Of a stretch of DNA of 64,000 nt, positions 1-8,072 are shown in pieces. Below the pieces are notes generated by a model. That model did no database searches and was not told where the DNA came from. It saw only the letters and a list, made by a program, of their open reading frames with translations. Within the stretch, counting starts at the first letter, position 1. Each line of letters starts with the position of its first letter. Source of the stretch: Aliirhizobium smilacinae. GTDB lineage: Bacteria; Pseudomonadota; Alphaproteobacteria; Rhizobiales; Rhizobiaceae. Both the position numbers and the translations under genes were made by a program. The stretch covers positions 62,001-126,000 of the forward strand of contig NZ_VDMN01000005.1 of NCBI RefSeq assembly GCF_006335145.1, given 5' to 3'.

Positions 1-89
1 TTTGTTGCGGTCCTATCGCGTCAGCAGGCCTTAGTGGTCTTCTTGCTGGTAACGCTATGGAAGCAGACAATTTGAGATACGTCAAGAAA

Positions 90-99
90 GTGTCGACAC
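90..99. promoter_or_regulatory. Putative GntR operator GTGTCGACAC, site 1
   Basis: A perfect 10-bp palindrome with flanking A89/T100 also paired. It lies downstream of the GntR gene end and so probably serves a gene to the left of the window. The same core occurs in three other intergenic gaps of this cluster. Bases 1-127 otherwise show no gene. Confidence 0.5.
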
Positions 100-127
100 T
101 ATTGCGTTCAATTTTGCCACGTTTTAT

Positions 128-904
128 TCATGTGTTGGATGCGGCTCGGCCGCGGCGCTGGCGCGGGCTCTGATCGGCGGAGGAATAGACCTTGAGCAAG
201 GCATCTTTGAGAGCTTCCTGCGTGGCAGAAACTGTGAGTTCGATATGTTTGCGCAACAACTCCGTCCCGCCTTCCGCATCGCGCTTTATCGCAGCATCGA
301 CGATTGCCGAATGCGCAGCGACCAGATCCTTGTCGTGGCTGCGATGCTCGATCTGAATGCGGCGGATGAAACGAATGCGTGCGTTGATCGCCTGCAGTTG
401 GTTGACGATTTCGGGGTTTCCGGACAGTTCGGCGATGAGAACGTGAAACCGTTCGTCTTCCGCCAGGATATCGTCCGGTGGTTGATCCCGGTAACCCTCG
501 ACGAGGCCGGCCCAGTACGACCGCAAACTGTCGATTTCATCGTCGGAGGCTCGCTCGCACATCAGACGGAAAGCTGCGCACTCAATGATCGAGCGCAATT
601 CGTAAAGGTCGATAAGACCTTCCGTGCTGAGGCTTCGGACAAAGAAACCGCGATTGGGCGTGAGCGATACGAAGCCCTCCGATGCAAGACGGTTCAGAGC
701 TTCCCTGATCGGCGTGCGGGAGATGGAAAGGCTCTTTGCCAGCCGCATTTCATTGATGCGCTCCTCCGGCTTCAATTGGAACTCCACCAGAAGCTTCCGG
801 ATGGCATTGTACGCGCGCTCGCTGCTGTCTGCAGATCTGCGGGTTTCCGGCTCCGCGGTCTCGGCAAGAGCGATGTGGTCGGTCGTTTCTGGGGAATTCT
901 TCAT
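128..904 (-). CDS. GntR family regulator, FCD (FadR C-terminal) type
   Basis: A 258-residue transcription factor. A winged helix-turn-helix spans about residues 29-93 and contains the typical RTPIREALNRLASEGF segment. It is followed by an all-helical FCD ligand-binding domain, which in this family usually senses a carboxylate through a metal site. I chose the ATG at 904 because the upstream extension to 997 crosses the operator and has unnatural composition. It is divergent from the P5C-reductase-like gene. The TGTCGACA palindrome at 933-940, just upstream of its start, suggests autoregulation. Three more copies of that palindrome lie before the catabolic operons to the right and beside position 90, so it is the likely regulon master. 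The effector is unknown. Confidence 0.9.
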   Translation of the reverse strand: MKNSPETTDHIALAETAEPETRRSADSSERAYNAIRKLLVEFQLKPEERINEMRLAKSLSISRTPIREALNRLASEGFVSLTPNRGFFVRSLSTEGLIDLYELRSIIECAAFRLMCERASDDEIDSLRSYWAGLVEGYRDQPPDDILAEDERFHVLIAELSGNPEIVNQLQAINARIRFIRRIQIEHRSHDKDLVAAHSAIVDAAIKRDAEGGTELLRKHIELTVSATQEALKDALLKVYSSADQSPRQRRGRAASNT

Positions 905-930
905 CAGTAAATGGTCCGTCGTCGAGCGAT

Positions 931-942
931 ATTGTCGACAGT
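931..942. promoter_or_regulatory. Putative GntR operator, site 2 (core TGTCGACA)
   Basis: A 12-bp sequence ATTGTCGACAGT in the gap between the divergent GntR and P5C-reductase-like genes. It is a slightly degenerate version of the GTGTCGACAC element at 90, 8008 and 14466. Its position fits autorepression plus control of the rightward gene. Confidence 0.5.
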
Positions 943-1011
943 TATATATGCAGTTCTGATCGTTTCTAATGTGTGATCGATGCAACCTCAAGATCATGGA
1001 GATCGGATAAT

Positions 1012-1803
1012 ATGATAATCGGAGTTCTGGGTGTAGGACATCTTGCCGCCGCCATGATCGCGGGCCTCATGAAGTCCGGCGACCGCCAGACAATATTGCT
1101 TTCGCCGCGAGGAAAGTCGAAAGAGCTTGCCGCCCGATATGGGCTGGAGATCTGTGTTGACAACCGTGAATTGGTGGAGCGGGCAGAAATAGTCATCCTC
1201 GCGGTTCGCCCTGCAGATGCAACCGCGGCGCTGGAAGGCCTGCCTTGGAGAGCCGGACAGATCGTGGTTTCCGTTTGTGCCGGCGTTGCATTGTCGCAAT
1301 TTCCAGCGATTGCAGCCCGGATCGTGCGCGCCATGCCGCTGACGGCGGCTGAAATCAACGCCAGCCCGACCGTATTTTATCCGGAAATCGCCGAAGCACG
1401 CCAATTGATCGCGCGCTTCGGCCTGGCGATCGCGCTTCGCAACGAGGACGAATTCGAGGTGGCAACGGTGAATGCCGCAATCTACGGCTGGGCACAGGAC
1501 ATCGTGCGGCAGAGCGTCCACTGGGGGCACGATCATGGTGCGGATCAGCAGACGATGCGCCAACTCGTGGCCCAGACCTTCGTCGCCGCTGGCCGCATGA
1601 TTGCCGAAACTGCCGAGCCGATGGAAACGATCCTCAAGGATCTCGTAACGCCCGGCGGCATTACCGAACTCGGCCTTGAGGTTCTGGAAGAGCGGGGACA
1701 GCCTGCTGCCTGGCAGGCCGCTTGCGACGCGGTTTTCGCACGGCTCACATCCGTACCGAAAGATCGCAGTGGTTACGTCGATGAGGTGGAGGGAGCGGGA
1801 TAG
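1012..1803 (+). CDS. Pyrroline-5-carboxylate reductase-like NADP oxidoreductase
   Basis: A 263-residue protein of the P5C reductase/F420-dependent NADP oxidoreductase superfamily. An N-terminal Rossmann motif GVLGVGHLAAAMIAGL (residues 3-18) binds NAD(P). The C-terminal segment VTPGGITELGLEVLEERG resembles the conserved dimerisation helix of ProC. The ATG at 1012 is chosen over the in-frame start at 973 because it places the Rossmann strand at the N-terminus. ProC reduces a cyclic imine. Here the gene sits in a catabolic regulon with an aspartate-dehydrogenase-like enzyme, so it may act on another imine or simply be a paralogue. Its 3' end overlaps the convergent SDR gene by about 30 bases. 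Confidence 0.8.
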   Translation: MIIGVLGVGHLAAAMIAGLMKSGDRQTILLSPRGKSKELAARYGLEICVDNRELVERAEIVILAVRPADATAALEGLPWRAGQIVVSVCAGVALSQFPAIAARIVRAMPLTAAEINASPTVFYPEIAEARQLIARFGLAIALRNEDEFEVATVNAAIYGWAQDIVRQSVHWGHDHGADQQTMRQLVAQTFVAAGRMIAETAEPMETILKDLVTPGGITELGLEVLEERGQPAAWQAACDAVFARLTSVPKDRSGYVDEVEGAG

Positions 1804-2528
1804 ATGTGGCCGCCGATCGCCTGATCTGTCGGAGAAACGATCAGTTCCGCCACGTCCACATGCGAAGGAAGGTTCAGGGCGCCGACAAGCACCGCGGCGA
1901 TATCCTCCGGGCGTAGCGGGCGCTGTTTCGCATACATCCGTTCCTGCAAGTCGGCCGCATCGCCATCGAAGGCCTGAAGGTAGAACTGCGTTTCCACTCT
2001 GCCCGGCGCGATCTCGGTGAGCCTCACACCTGTTCCGGCAAGGTCGTAGCGGAGAATCCGGCCTGCCTGCGACAGTCCGGCCTTGGCGGCGCCGTAGCCT
2101 GTCGTGCCGGGGAATGCGCCGGAGGCCGCGGTGCTGGTCAGGTTGAAGATATGCCCTTTCTGCCTGGCGATCATGCCCGGAAGCATCATGCGTATGAGCT
2201 GCAGCGGCGCGGTCAAATTAAGGGCAACAACCTCTTCCGTCTCCTCGGCCGTCTGTTGGTGAAGTGGCCGGACTGTCGAGATGCCGCCCGCGTTGTTGAC
2301 CAGCACGTCGATCTCGACGCCGGCCAGCTTTTCGGCGATCCGCGAATGATCACGCACGTCGGCTGCCACCGGTTTCAACCTTTCACCCAGTCGCGAGGCG
2401 AGCTCGGACAGCGGAGCTTCGTTGCGTCCGAGCGCATAGACGACGAGACCTTCGGCCACGAGCGCCGAAGCGATGGCGGCACCGATGCCTTTAGAGGCGC
2501 CCGTCACCAGCGCGCAGCGATAGTTCAT
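1773..2528 (-). CDS. Short-chain dehydrogenase/reductase (SDR)
   Basis: A 251-residue classical SDR. The cofactor motif TGASKGIG is at 9-16, NNAG at 78-81, and the catalytic Tyr145 and Lys149 are in YGAAK, with a Ser just before. It oxidises or reduces an alcohol/ketone with NAD(P). A strong GAAGGAG site precedes the ATG at 2528. It is the last gene of the leftward operon that begins at 7969, immediately after the 3-hydroxyacyl-CoA-dehydrogenase-like gene. The substrate cannot be read from sequence. Confidence 0.9.
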   Translation of the reverse strand: MNYRCALVTGASKGIGAAIASALVAEGLVVYALGRNEAPLSELASRLGERLKPVAADVRDHSRIAEKLAGVEIDVLVNNAGGISTVRPLHQQTAEETEEVVALNLTAPLQLIRMMLPGMIARQKGHIFNLTSTAASGAFPGTTGYGAAKAGLSQAGRILRYDLAGTGVRLTEIAPGRVETQFYLQAFDGDAADLQERMYAKQRPLRPEDIAAVLVGALNLPSHVDVAELIVSPTDQAIGGHIYPAPSTSST

Positions 2529-2549
2529 CGCGGTTCTCCTTCAAGATGT

Positions 2550-3476
2550 TTACAATGCGCCGTGTTCGGCGACGCTCTTCAGGATCGAGACCAGCCCGGC
2601 TTCGCGTTCGGTTTTCAGCTGCGCCTGACTGCGCCCGCCAACGGCCATGCTGGTCGACTGTGTCACGGCAGCGATGGTTTGCTCGTCAAGCTTCGCGTCC
2701 AGCAGCGTGTCCCAGATCGCCTGATAGGTGGGGCCGTATTTGCGCAGAAAATCGTCCATGTTTTCCGCATTGAGCTGATTGGAGATGAAGGATCCCTGCA
2801 GCGTCCATTTGGGGCCAGGTCCATAGACGAAGGCCCGGTCGATATCCTCGACCGAGGCGACGCCATCGCGGACGAGCGCGATCGCCTCGCGCCACATCGC
2901 CCCCATCAGGCGCAGCGCCAGATGGCCGGTGATTTCCCGGTTCATCACCACGGGCTTTTTGCCGATTTCCTCATAGATCGCCCTTGCCACCTCAACCGAC
3001 GACGGATCGGTCAGGGATCCGCCAACGATTTCGACAAGCGGCATGAGATGGGCCGGATTGAACGGATGGCCCAGCACGATCCGTCCGGGAAGCCGGCATT
3101 CACTCTGCATGTCCGAGACAAGCAGCGCGGAGGACGACGAGGCGATGACGATATGATCCGACACGCAGCTTTCGATTTCCGATAACAGCTTGCGCTTGAT
3201 CTCCAGAGTCTCCGGCCCGCTTTCCTGAACGAAATCGACGCCGTCCATGGCCTCGGTCATGGACGTAAAAAGCCTGATCTCACCAGGCTCGGCTACGCCC
3301 CGCGGGCGGACCGCCTCAAGGTCACCCAGCAGGCTGGGAAGCAGCAGCCGAAAATCCGCTTCCTGATTGTCTGCCCGATCATAGACGCGGACATCGTAAC
3401 CGGCGTGCAGAAAGGCAGCCGACCATCGCTGACCAATGACCCCGAAGCCGACAATCCCGATTGTTTTCTTCACCAT
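2550..3476 (-). CDS. 3-hydroxyacyl-CoA dehydrogenase family protein
   Basis: A 308-residue single-domain-pair enzyme of the 3HCDH family. The NAD motif GxGxxG is at residues 10-15, GHPFNP with the catalytic-type His137 follows, and a C-terminal helical domain is present. Its length matches stand-alone relatives such as L-carnitine dehydrogenase and L-gulonate 3-dehydrogenase (lambda-crystallin group) rather than FadB fusions. It is therefore more likely to oxidise a free hydroxy acid than an acyl-CoA. An ATG with a GAGGA site starts it at 3476. It sits between the cyclophilin-like protein and an SDR in the same operon. Confidence 0.85.
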   Translation of the reverse strand: MVKKTIGIVGFGVIGQRWSAAFLHAGYDVRVYDRADNQEADFRLLLPSLLGDLEAVRPRGVAEPGEIRLFTSMTEAMDGVDFVQESGPETLEIKRKLLSEIESCVSDHIVIASSSSALLVSDMQSECRLPGRIVLGHPFNPAHLMPLVEIVGGSLTDPSSVEVARAIYEEIGKKPVVMNREITGHLALRLMGAMWREAIALVRDGVASVEDIDRAFVYGPGPKWTLQGSFISNQLNAENMDDFLRKYGPTYQAIWDTLLDAKLDEQTIAAVTQSTSMAVGGRSQAQLKTEREAGLVSILKSVAEHGAL

Positions 3477-3487
3477 CTGCTTCCTCG

Positions 3488-4342
3488 TCAGTCTAGCGCT
3501 TTGCGGAAAGACTCATTGAGGTCGTTCCATGGAATGAGGAGGTCGATCCAGGCACCGATGCGACCGGCGACGGTGATCGCCTCATCGATCAACGCATTGA
3601 AGTGCAGCGGGCCGTTCATGGCGGATTCCAGCGTAAACAGAAGCGCCGGCGTTTCGTCCATGTGGCAGAAGTCGCGCAGCCGCGTCGCCGCCTTGTTGAG
3701 TGCGAGTTCGGCAGTCTGGCGCAACACGCGTTCATCTCGCTTGCCGATTTCGGCACGCGTCCACCATAAAAGCTCGTGCAATACGCGCGCTTCGCCTTCG
3801 GCAGCAAATACCGGGCCAGCCGGATGCATGATGGCGCGCGACGCAGTCACCTGAGCGATGTCGGCAGGCATTTCCTTCCAGAGCCGCTGGTGCGCCGAAA
3901 GCATGTCGGCGGGTAGGGGAGACGGGGAGGTCGATGGCGGTATTTCGCCATCGTCCGGCGTCAAGCTGCCCGAGATGATGCGCCGGCCCTGATCACGCTT
4001 CAGCGTCGCGGCAAGCGAAGCGATACTCTCGATCGGCGCATCCAGCACGCCAAGCAATGTCACCTGCGCCGTTTCGGCCTGGAGCGGTGCGAAGGTGATC
4101 TCGAGAAACTGGCGAACGGGCCAGTAGAGGAAGGCGCCGGCCGGCGCATCCAGGACATGGGTCGCGCCCTCGACGTCTTCGACAAAAGGGGCGTGCCAAT
4201 AGATATGGCTGCCGGCGATCTTCGGCGTATGCAGTTGGAGGGGCATCGGAAGGGTGCGCAACATTGCGTTGCGCGTCCTCTCGGCATTGCCGGTCAGCTT
4301 GATCGGCCAGCTCTGGCCCTCGGCCGAGAAATGAAGATGCAT
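3488..4342 (-). CDS. Cyclophilin-like-fold (DUF3830-like) protein with C-terminal extension
   Basis: A 284-residue protein. The first about 120 residues resemble the DUF3830/cyclophilin-like group. They have a beta-rich start, a segment ending LRTLPMPLQLHTPKIAGSHI, and a GAFLYWPVRQFLEITF stretch like the conserved WP-x-Q element of those proteins. The remaining about 160 residues are helical (HELLWWTRAEIGKRDERV and after) and I do not recognise them. DUF3830 proteins often sit in catabolic or decarboxylase operons without a proven reaction. It lies between NIPSNAP and the 3HCDH-like gene, with a 1-base gap to NIPSNAP. The family call is from memory of the pattern and is moderate. Confidence 0.6.
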   Translation of the reverse strand: MHLHFSAEGQSWPIKLTGNAERTRNAMLRTLPMPLQLHTPKIAGSHIYWHAPFVEDVEGATHVLDAPAGAFLYWPVRQFLEITFAPLQAETAQVTLLGVLDAPIESIASLAATLKRDQGRRIISGSLTPDDGEIPPSTSPSPLPADMLSAHQRLWKEMPADIAQVTASRAIMHPAGPVFAAEGEARVLHELLWWTRAEIGKRDERVLRQTAELALNKAATRLRDFCHMDETPALLFTLESAMNGPLHFNALIDEAITVAGRIGAWIDLLIPWNDLNESFRKALD

Positions 4343-4343
4343 G

Positions 4344-4667
4344 TTACTTTCCAGGAATGAAGAAGGATACCGGCTTGAGAATCTGGTTGCGCATATCGGC
4401 CAGATAGTCGGTGTCGATCACCTTGCGGCGGTAGGCTTGCCATTCAGGGTCGGCCTCCATCTGGTCGCGACGGGCTTCACGATCGGCAAGGCTGTCGTAT
4501 TTCCACAGATGCACGGTGCGCGACAGATCGCCGATATGGGTCTGGAAGAAACCGAAAGGTTCTCCGAGATATTGGCGCTGCATCGGCAGGCCCACGTCCT
4601 CATAGAGCTTGAGAAAGCTCGGCAACATGTTGGGCTTGGCAGTGTAGGTGCGATGGTCGAAGATCAT
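4344..4667 (-). CDS. NIPSNAP family protein
   Basis: A 107-residue ferredoxin-like alpha/beta-barrel protein. It opens with the family's MIFDHRTYTAKPNMLPSFLK pattern. It also has the characteristic GDLSRTVHLWKYDSLADRE block and the closing ILKPVSFFIP. NIPSNAP proteins are small dimeric proteins often encoded in catabolic operons of alphaproteobacteria, and their biochemical role is unclear. A clear AAGGAG site precedes the ATG at 4667. It follows acoC in the operon. Confidence 0.88.
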   Translation of the reverse strand: MIFDHRTYTAKPNMLPSFLKLYEDVGLPMQRQYLGEPFGFFQTHIGDLSRTVHLWKYDSLADREARRDQMEADPEWQAYRRKVIDTDYLADMRNQILKPVSFFIPGK

Positions 4668-4727
4668 TCTGTGCTCCTTGATGTCTGCTTGTTGTGGCCG
4701 ACCACGGGTCTGGCCGGTACGCCGGGG

Positions 4728-6011
4728 TCATGTTTTCGCGCTTCTCACTGTCTCCATGATCAGTCGGGCCGTCAGGGCCGGGGTTTCCATTTGCGGCACG
4801 TGCCCGACACCCGACAAAAGATGAACCGCTGCAAAATCCGGTGCCCGCAAGGCATGGCTACAGGGAATGACGCGGTCGGACCTTCCCCATATGATCCGCG
4901 TCGGTACGTCGAGCCGGGAAAGGGCCGGCACGCCGTCGAAGATCTGGGTGTCGCCGGAGAACAGATGGCCGGCGAGGGTTTGCAGAGCAGCCCTGTTGCC
5001 GAGCTTTTCCATCTGCCGCAGGATTGCGCTGGCGTATCCTTGAGGAAGGGTTGTCGCCTCGGCGAGCATGAATGTCAGCCAGCGATCGAGGGCGTCCGCG
5101 GACGTCGATCGGGTGAGCCCGGCAATGAAGCTGCCGGCAATTTCCGGACCGAGGCCGCCCGGCGCAAGCAGGGTCAATGAGCGGACGGCGACCCGGCCGA
5201 CGGAGGTCAGGCTGAGCGCCGTTGCCCCGCCGAGGGAATGTCCGACGACATGTGCCTGTTCGATGCCTGCGTCTTCGAGCGTGTCGGATACGAAAGCGGC
5301 CAGGTCCTCGATGCTTTCGGCACCTTGATCGGCATTCGATCCGTGCCCGGGAAGGTCGATCGCGACCGTGTGGATATTGCTGCCAAGCAGCGGAATCACC
5401 TGTCGCCAGGCGGACCGGTCGGCGCCGAAACCGTGCAGCAGCACGATCGGAAGACTGTCCTGAGGCGCGTTGACAAGCGGTGCTGCCAGCGAGGCGGCAG
5501 TTGCTGGTTTGGGTGACTTCCGCTGATCGATCGCCTTGACGATGTCCCGCTGCTTGATCCGGCCGTTGGGACCGGATCCTGCGATACCGGAAAGGTCGAT
5601 ACCCGCCTGCAATGCGAGGCGACGCGCCAAAGGACTGGCGACAATCCGAGCGCCCGCGACGGACGAGATTGGCACAGCCGTTTCAGCGGTTTCTGTGGCT
5701 GACGCTGCTTTCTCGACAGCCGCGGGCGCGCTTTGCGTCTTGCTCGTGTCAGCGAATGGCTGCGGCTCGGTTTCCGATATCGCACCCAGTATCGCACCGA
5801 CCGGCGCTTCCTGCCCTTCCTGGTAATGAATTTCCGCCAGCCAGCCGTCGCGGTCCGCTTCGATTTCCGTGGCAGCCTTCGCCGTTTCGACCGTGACCAG
5901 CAGGTCGCCAGCCTTTACCCGGTCGCCAGCCTTGGCCGACCAGGCAATGACAAGCACGGACTCCATGTATTCGCCGCCGGCAGTTTCAATGCTGATGGGA
6001 TGGGTTGTCAT
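4728..6011 (-). CDS. acoC: Acetoin-dehydrogenase-type E2: lipoyl domain, E3-binding domain, alpha/beta hydrolase
   Basis: A 427-residue three-part protein. A lipoyl domain (about 1-77) carries the lipoylation site Lys45 in VETAKAATEIEAD. A peripheral-subunit-binding domain lies at about 123-160 (ASPLARRLALQAGIDLSGI...GSGPNGRI). An alpha/beta hydrolase domain runs from about 186 to the end, with nucleophile Ser259 in GHSLGG and a late His in GVGHVPQ. The classical acyltransferase core of E2 is absent. Hydrolase-type E2 is the hallmark of AcoC in acetoin dehydrogenase complexes. I use the ATG at 6011, with GAGGG seven bases upstream; a GTG at 6017 is possible. The real substrate of this complex may not be acetoin. 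Confidence 0.85.
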   Translation of the reverse strand: MTTHPISIETAGGEYMESVLVIAWSAKAGDRVKAGDLLVTVETAKAATEIEADRDGWLAEIHYQEGQEAPVGAILGAISETEPQPFADTSKTQSAPAAVEKAASATETAETAVPISSVAGARIVASPLARRLALQAGIDLSGIAGSGPNGRIKQRDIVKAIDQRKSPKPATAASLAAPLVNAPQDSLPIVLLHGFGADRSAWRQVIPLLGSNIHTVAIDLPGHGSNADQGAESIEDLAAFVSDTLEDAGIEQAHVVGHSLGGATALSLTSVGRVAVRSLTLLAPGGLGPEIAGSFIAGLTRSTSADALDRWLTFMLAEATTLPQGYASAILRQMEKLGNRAALQTLAGHLFSGDTQIFDGVPALSRLDVPTRIIWGRSDRVIPCSHALRAPDFAAVHLLSGVGHVPQMETPALTARLIMETVRSAKT

Positions 6012-6021
6012 CGTCACACCC

Positions 6022-6996
6022 TCATTTCAGCGTTGCGAGAGCGGCAGCGCGGATTTTTTCAGCATTGGGCAGCATCGCCGTTTCCAGTGGCTCGGAATAG
6101 GGGATCGGCATGTCCGGCAGGGTGACGCGTGCGACGGGAGCGTCGAGCTCGTCGAAGGCGTGATCCATGATCGTGGCAGAAAGTTCTGCCGCATAACCAC
6201 AGAAACGCCACCCCTCGTTGACGACCACGGCATGATGGGTCTTGGCGATCGAGCGTGTGATGGCGTTGACGTCGAGCGGGCGCAGCGAGCGCAGGTCGAT
6301 CACCTCGGCCGAAATGCCGTCACCCGCCAGAAGATCTGCGGCCTTGACCGCTTCGACGACCATTTTCGATGTGGCGAAAATGGAAACATCCGTTCCCTCG
6401 CGCAGTGTTGCCGCCTTGCCGAGCGGCACGATGATGTCGCCGTCCGGCACTTCGCCGCGGATGTTGTAGAGCAGCTTGTGCTCCAAAAAAACGACAGGCT
6501 GGTCGTCACGGATCGCCGCCTTCAGCATGCCCTTCGCGTCTGCGGGGGTCGACGGGGCAACGACCTTGATGCCGGGGATATGCGCCAGCATCGAGTCGAG
6601 TGCCTTGGAATGCTGGGCGCCCGCGCCTGCGCCGCCGCCGCCCTGGGTTCTCAGGACAAAGGGCATCTTGACCTGGCCATTCCAGATGTAATTGTAGATC
6701 GAGGCCTGATTGACGAGCGCATCGAGCGATAGCGGAATGAAGTCCGCGTACATGATTTCCAGCACCGGGCGAGTGCCGGTCATGGCGGCCGTGACGGCCA
6801 TCGCGGTCATCGCCTGTTCGGAAATCGGCGTGTCGCGAACGCGGCTTTCGCCGAACTCCTCCATCAAGCCCTTCGTGACCTTGAAGACGCCACCGTAGCG
6901 GCCAATATCCTCACCGAAGAGAAACACCGAGGGGTCGCCGGCCATTTCTTCGCGCAGCGCTGCATTCAAGGCTTCGGCATATCGCATCAGTGCCAT
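6022..6996 (-). CDS. acoB: TPP-dependent dehydrogenase E1 beta subunit (acetoin dehydrogenase-like)
   Basis: A 324-residue transketolase-like E1beta. The N-terminal pyrimidine-binding part contains FLFGEDIGRYGGVFKVTKGL and the RVRDTPISEQA block. The C-terminal transketolase domain contains EVIDLRSLRPLD and VNEGWR. With E1alpha it forms the heterotetramer that decarboxylates or cleaves a 2-oxo acid or acetoin-type substrate and transfers the acyl group to the E2 lipoyl arm. The ATG at 6996 begins one base after the stop of E1alpha, which indicates translational coupling. An upstream in-frame extension to 7143 only overlaps E1alpha and is discarded. Confidence 0.93.
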   Translation of the reverse strand: MALMRYAEALNAALREEMAGDPSVFLFGEDIGRYGGVFKVTKGLMEEFGESRVRDTPISEQAMTAMAVTAAMTGTRPVLEIMYADFIPLSLDALVNQASIYNYIWNGQVKMPFVLRTQGGGGAGAGAQHSKALDSMLAHIPGIKVVAPSTPADAKGMLKAAIRDDQPVVFLEHKLLYNIRGEVPDGDIIVPLGKAATLREGTDVSIFATSKMVVEAVKAADLLAGDGISAEVIDLRSLRPLDVNAITRSIAKTHHAVVVNEGWRFCGYAAELSATIMDHAFDELDAPVARVTLPDMPIPYSEPLETAMLPNAEKIRAAALATLK

Positions 6997-6997
6997 G

Positions 6998-7969
6998 TCA
7001 GTGCGCCTCGCTATAGGGGTTGCATGCTTCATCGATTGCAAATTGCGGCATCGGGTCGGACAATGCGGCTTCGAAGGCTGCATCCACCTCTGCCTTCGCC
7101 TGGGCCTCGACTTCGGCGAGCTTTGCCTCGCCAACGTCGGCAAGAAGCACGTTTCTGGATACGATCAACGGATCGCGTGCTTTCCAGGCTGCGATGTCGT
7201 CAGGCGCCTGATAACCGCCCATGTCGGATGTCGAAAATCCTTCCAGACGATAGGTCTTGCATTCGATCATGCCCGGACCTTCGCCGCGCCGGGCGCGCTC
7301 CACCATGCCGGAGACGGCGCGGTAGACTGCAATCGCATCATTGCCGTCGACGATCTCCGAAGGCATGCCATAGCCGGCGGCGCGCACCGAAATGTCGTCG
7401 ACGGATGACTGCACATCCGAAGGCACGGTCAGTCCAAACTGATTGTGTTCCAGCACGAAAACGACCGGCAGTTTCCAAAGCGCGGCCATGTTCATCGATT
7501 CGTGACAGATGCCGGTCTGCGCCGCTCCATCGCCGAAAACGCACATCGCGACATTTTTTTTGCCCATGATCTGCATCGAAAGCGCCATGCCCGTTGCCGC
7601 CGGAATCCCGGCACCGACAATCGCATTGCCGCCGACGACGCCCTTTGCAGCATCAGCCACCAGCATGTGACCGGCCCGGCCGCCGCAGGCACCGGTCGTC
7701 CGGCCGAAGATCTCGGCGATGACCGGCCGCATGGCCATGCCCTTGCCGATATAGACGGCATGGCCGCGATGGGTTGTCGCCACCTTGTCTTCCGTTTCCA
7801 GCATGGCCGTGGCCGCGATGCCGACAGCCTCCTGGCCGTCGCAGCGGTGAATGGGGCCGCGGGTCCGGCCTTCCTTGTGAAGGGCGCCAAGCCCGACTTC
7901 CAGATGCCGCACCATCAGCATCTTCCGGTAGATTTCGAGATGGTCTTCCGTCGAGGGTGTGTTCTTCAC
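6998..7969 (-). CDS. acoA: TPP-dependent dehydrogenase E1 alpha subunit (acetoin dehydrogenase-like)
   Basis: A 323-residue E1alpha. The TPP-binding motif begins GDGAAQTG and ends about 30 residues later at the Asn of EHNQFGLTVP. The family blocks GQEAVGIA and GGRAGHM are also present. It starts at a GTG (7969) with a strong GGAGG site. It is the first gene of the leftward operon. The GTGTCGACAC palindrome with A/T arms lies about 35 bases upstream, between it and the divergent SDR. No E3 (dihydrolipoamide dehydrogenase) gene follows, so the complex probably borrows E3 from elsewhere in the genome. Confidence 0.93.
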   Translation of the reverse strand: MKNTPSTEDHLEIYRKMLMVRHLEVGLGALHKEGRTRGPIHRCDGQEAVGIAATAMLETEDKVATTHRGHAVYIGKGMAMRPVIAEIFGRTTGACGGRAGHMLVADAAKGVVGGNAIVGAGIPAATGMALSMQIMGKKNVAMCVFGDGAAQTGICHESMNMAALWKLPVVFVLEHNQFGLTVPSDVQSSVDDISVRAAGYGMPSEIVDGNDAIAVYRAVSGMVERARRGEGPGMIECKTYRLEGFSTSDMGGYQAPDDIAAWKARDPLIVSRNVLLADVGEAKLAEVEAQAKAEVDAAFEAALSDPMPQFAIDEACNPYSEAH

Positions 7970-8004
7970 AAGAGGCCTCCAAATGCGTTATGAAATTTAA
8001 TACA

Positions 8005-8020
8005 AAAGTGTCGACACTTT
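8005..8020. promoter_or_regulatory. Putative GntR operator, site 3 (16-bp perfect palindrome)
   Basis: AAAGTGTCGACACTTT is a perfect 16-bp inverted repeat between the divergent acoA-like operon and the SDR at 8073. It is the best copy of the element seen at 90, 931 and 14466. It is placed to control both directions. Confidence 0.65.
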
Positions 8021-8072
8021 GCAAGCATTTCTGCAGAATAGATTTCAGACAGTTGGAAAAGGAGCGTGGATA

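Noticed and set aside
2151-3185. Long plus-strand frame of 344 codons
   Set aside because: It is antisense to the SDR and 3HCDH-like genes, and its His/Arg/Gly-rich composition is typical of a shadow.
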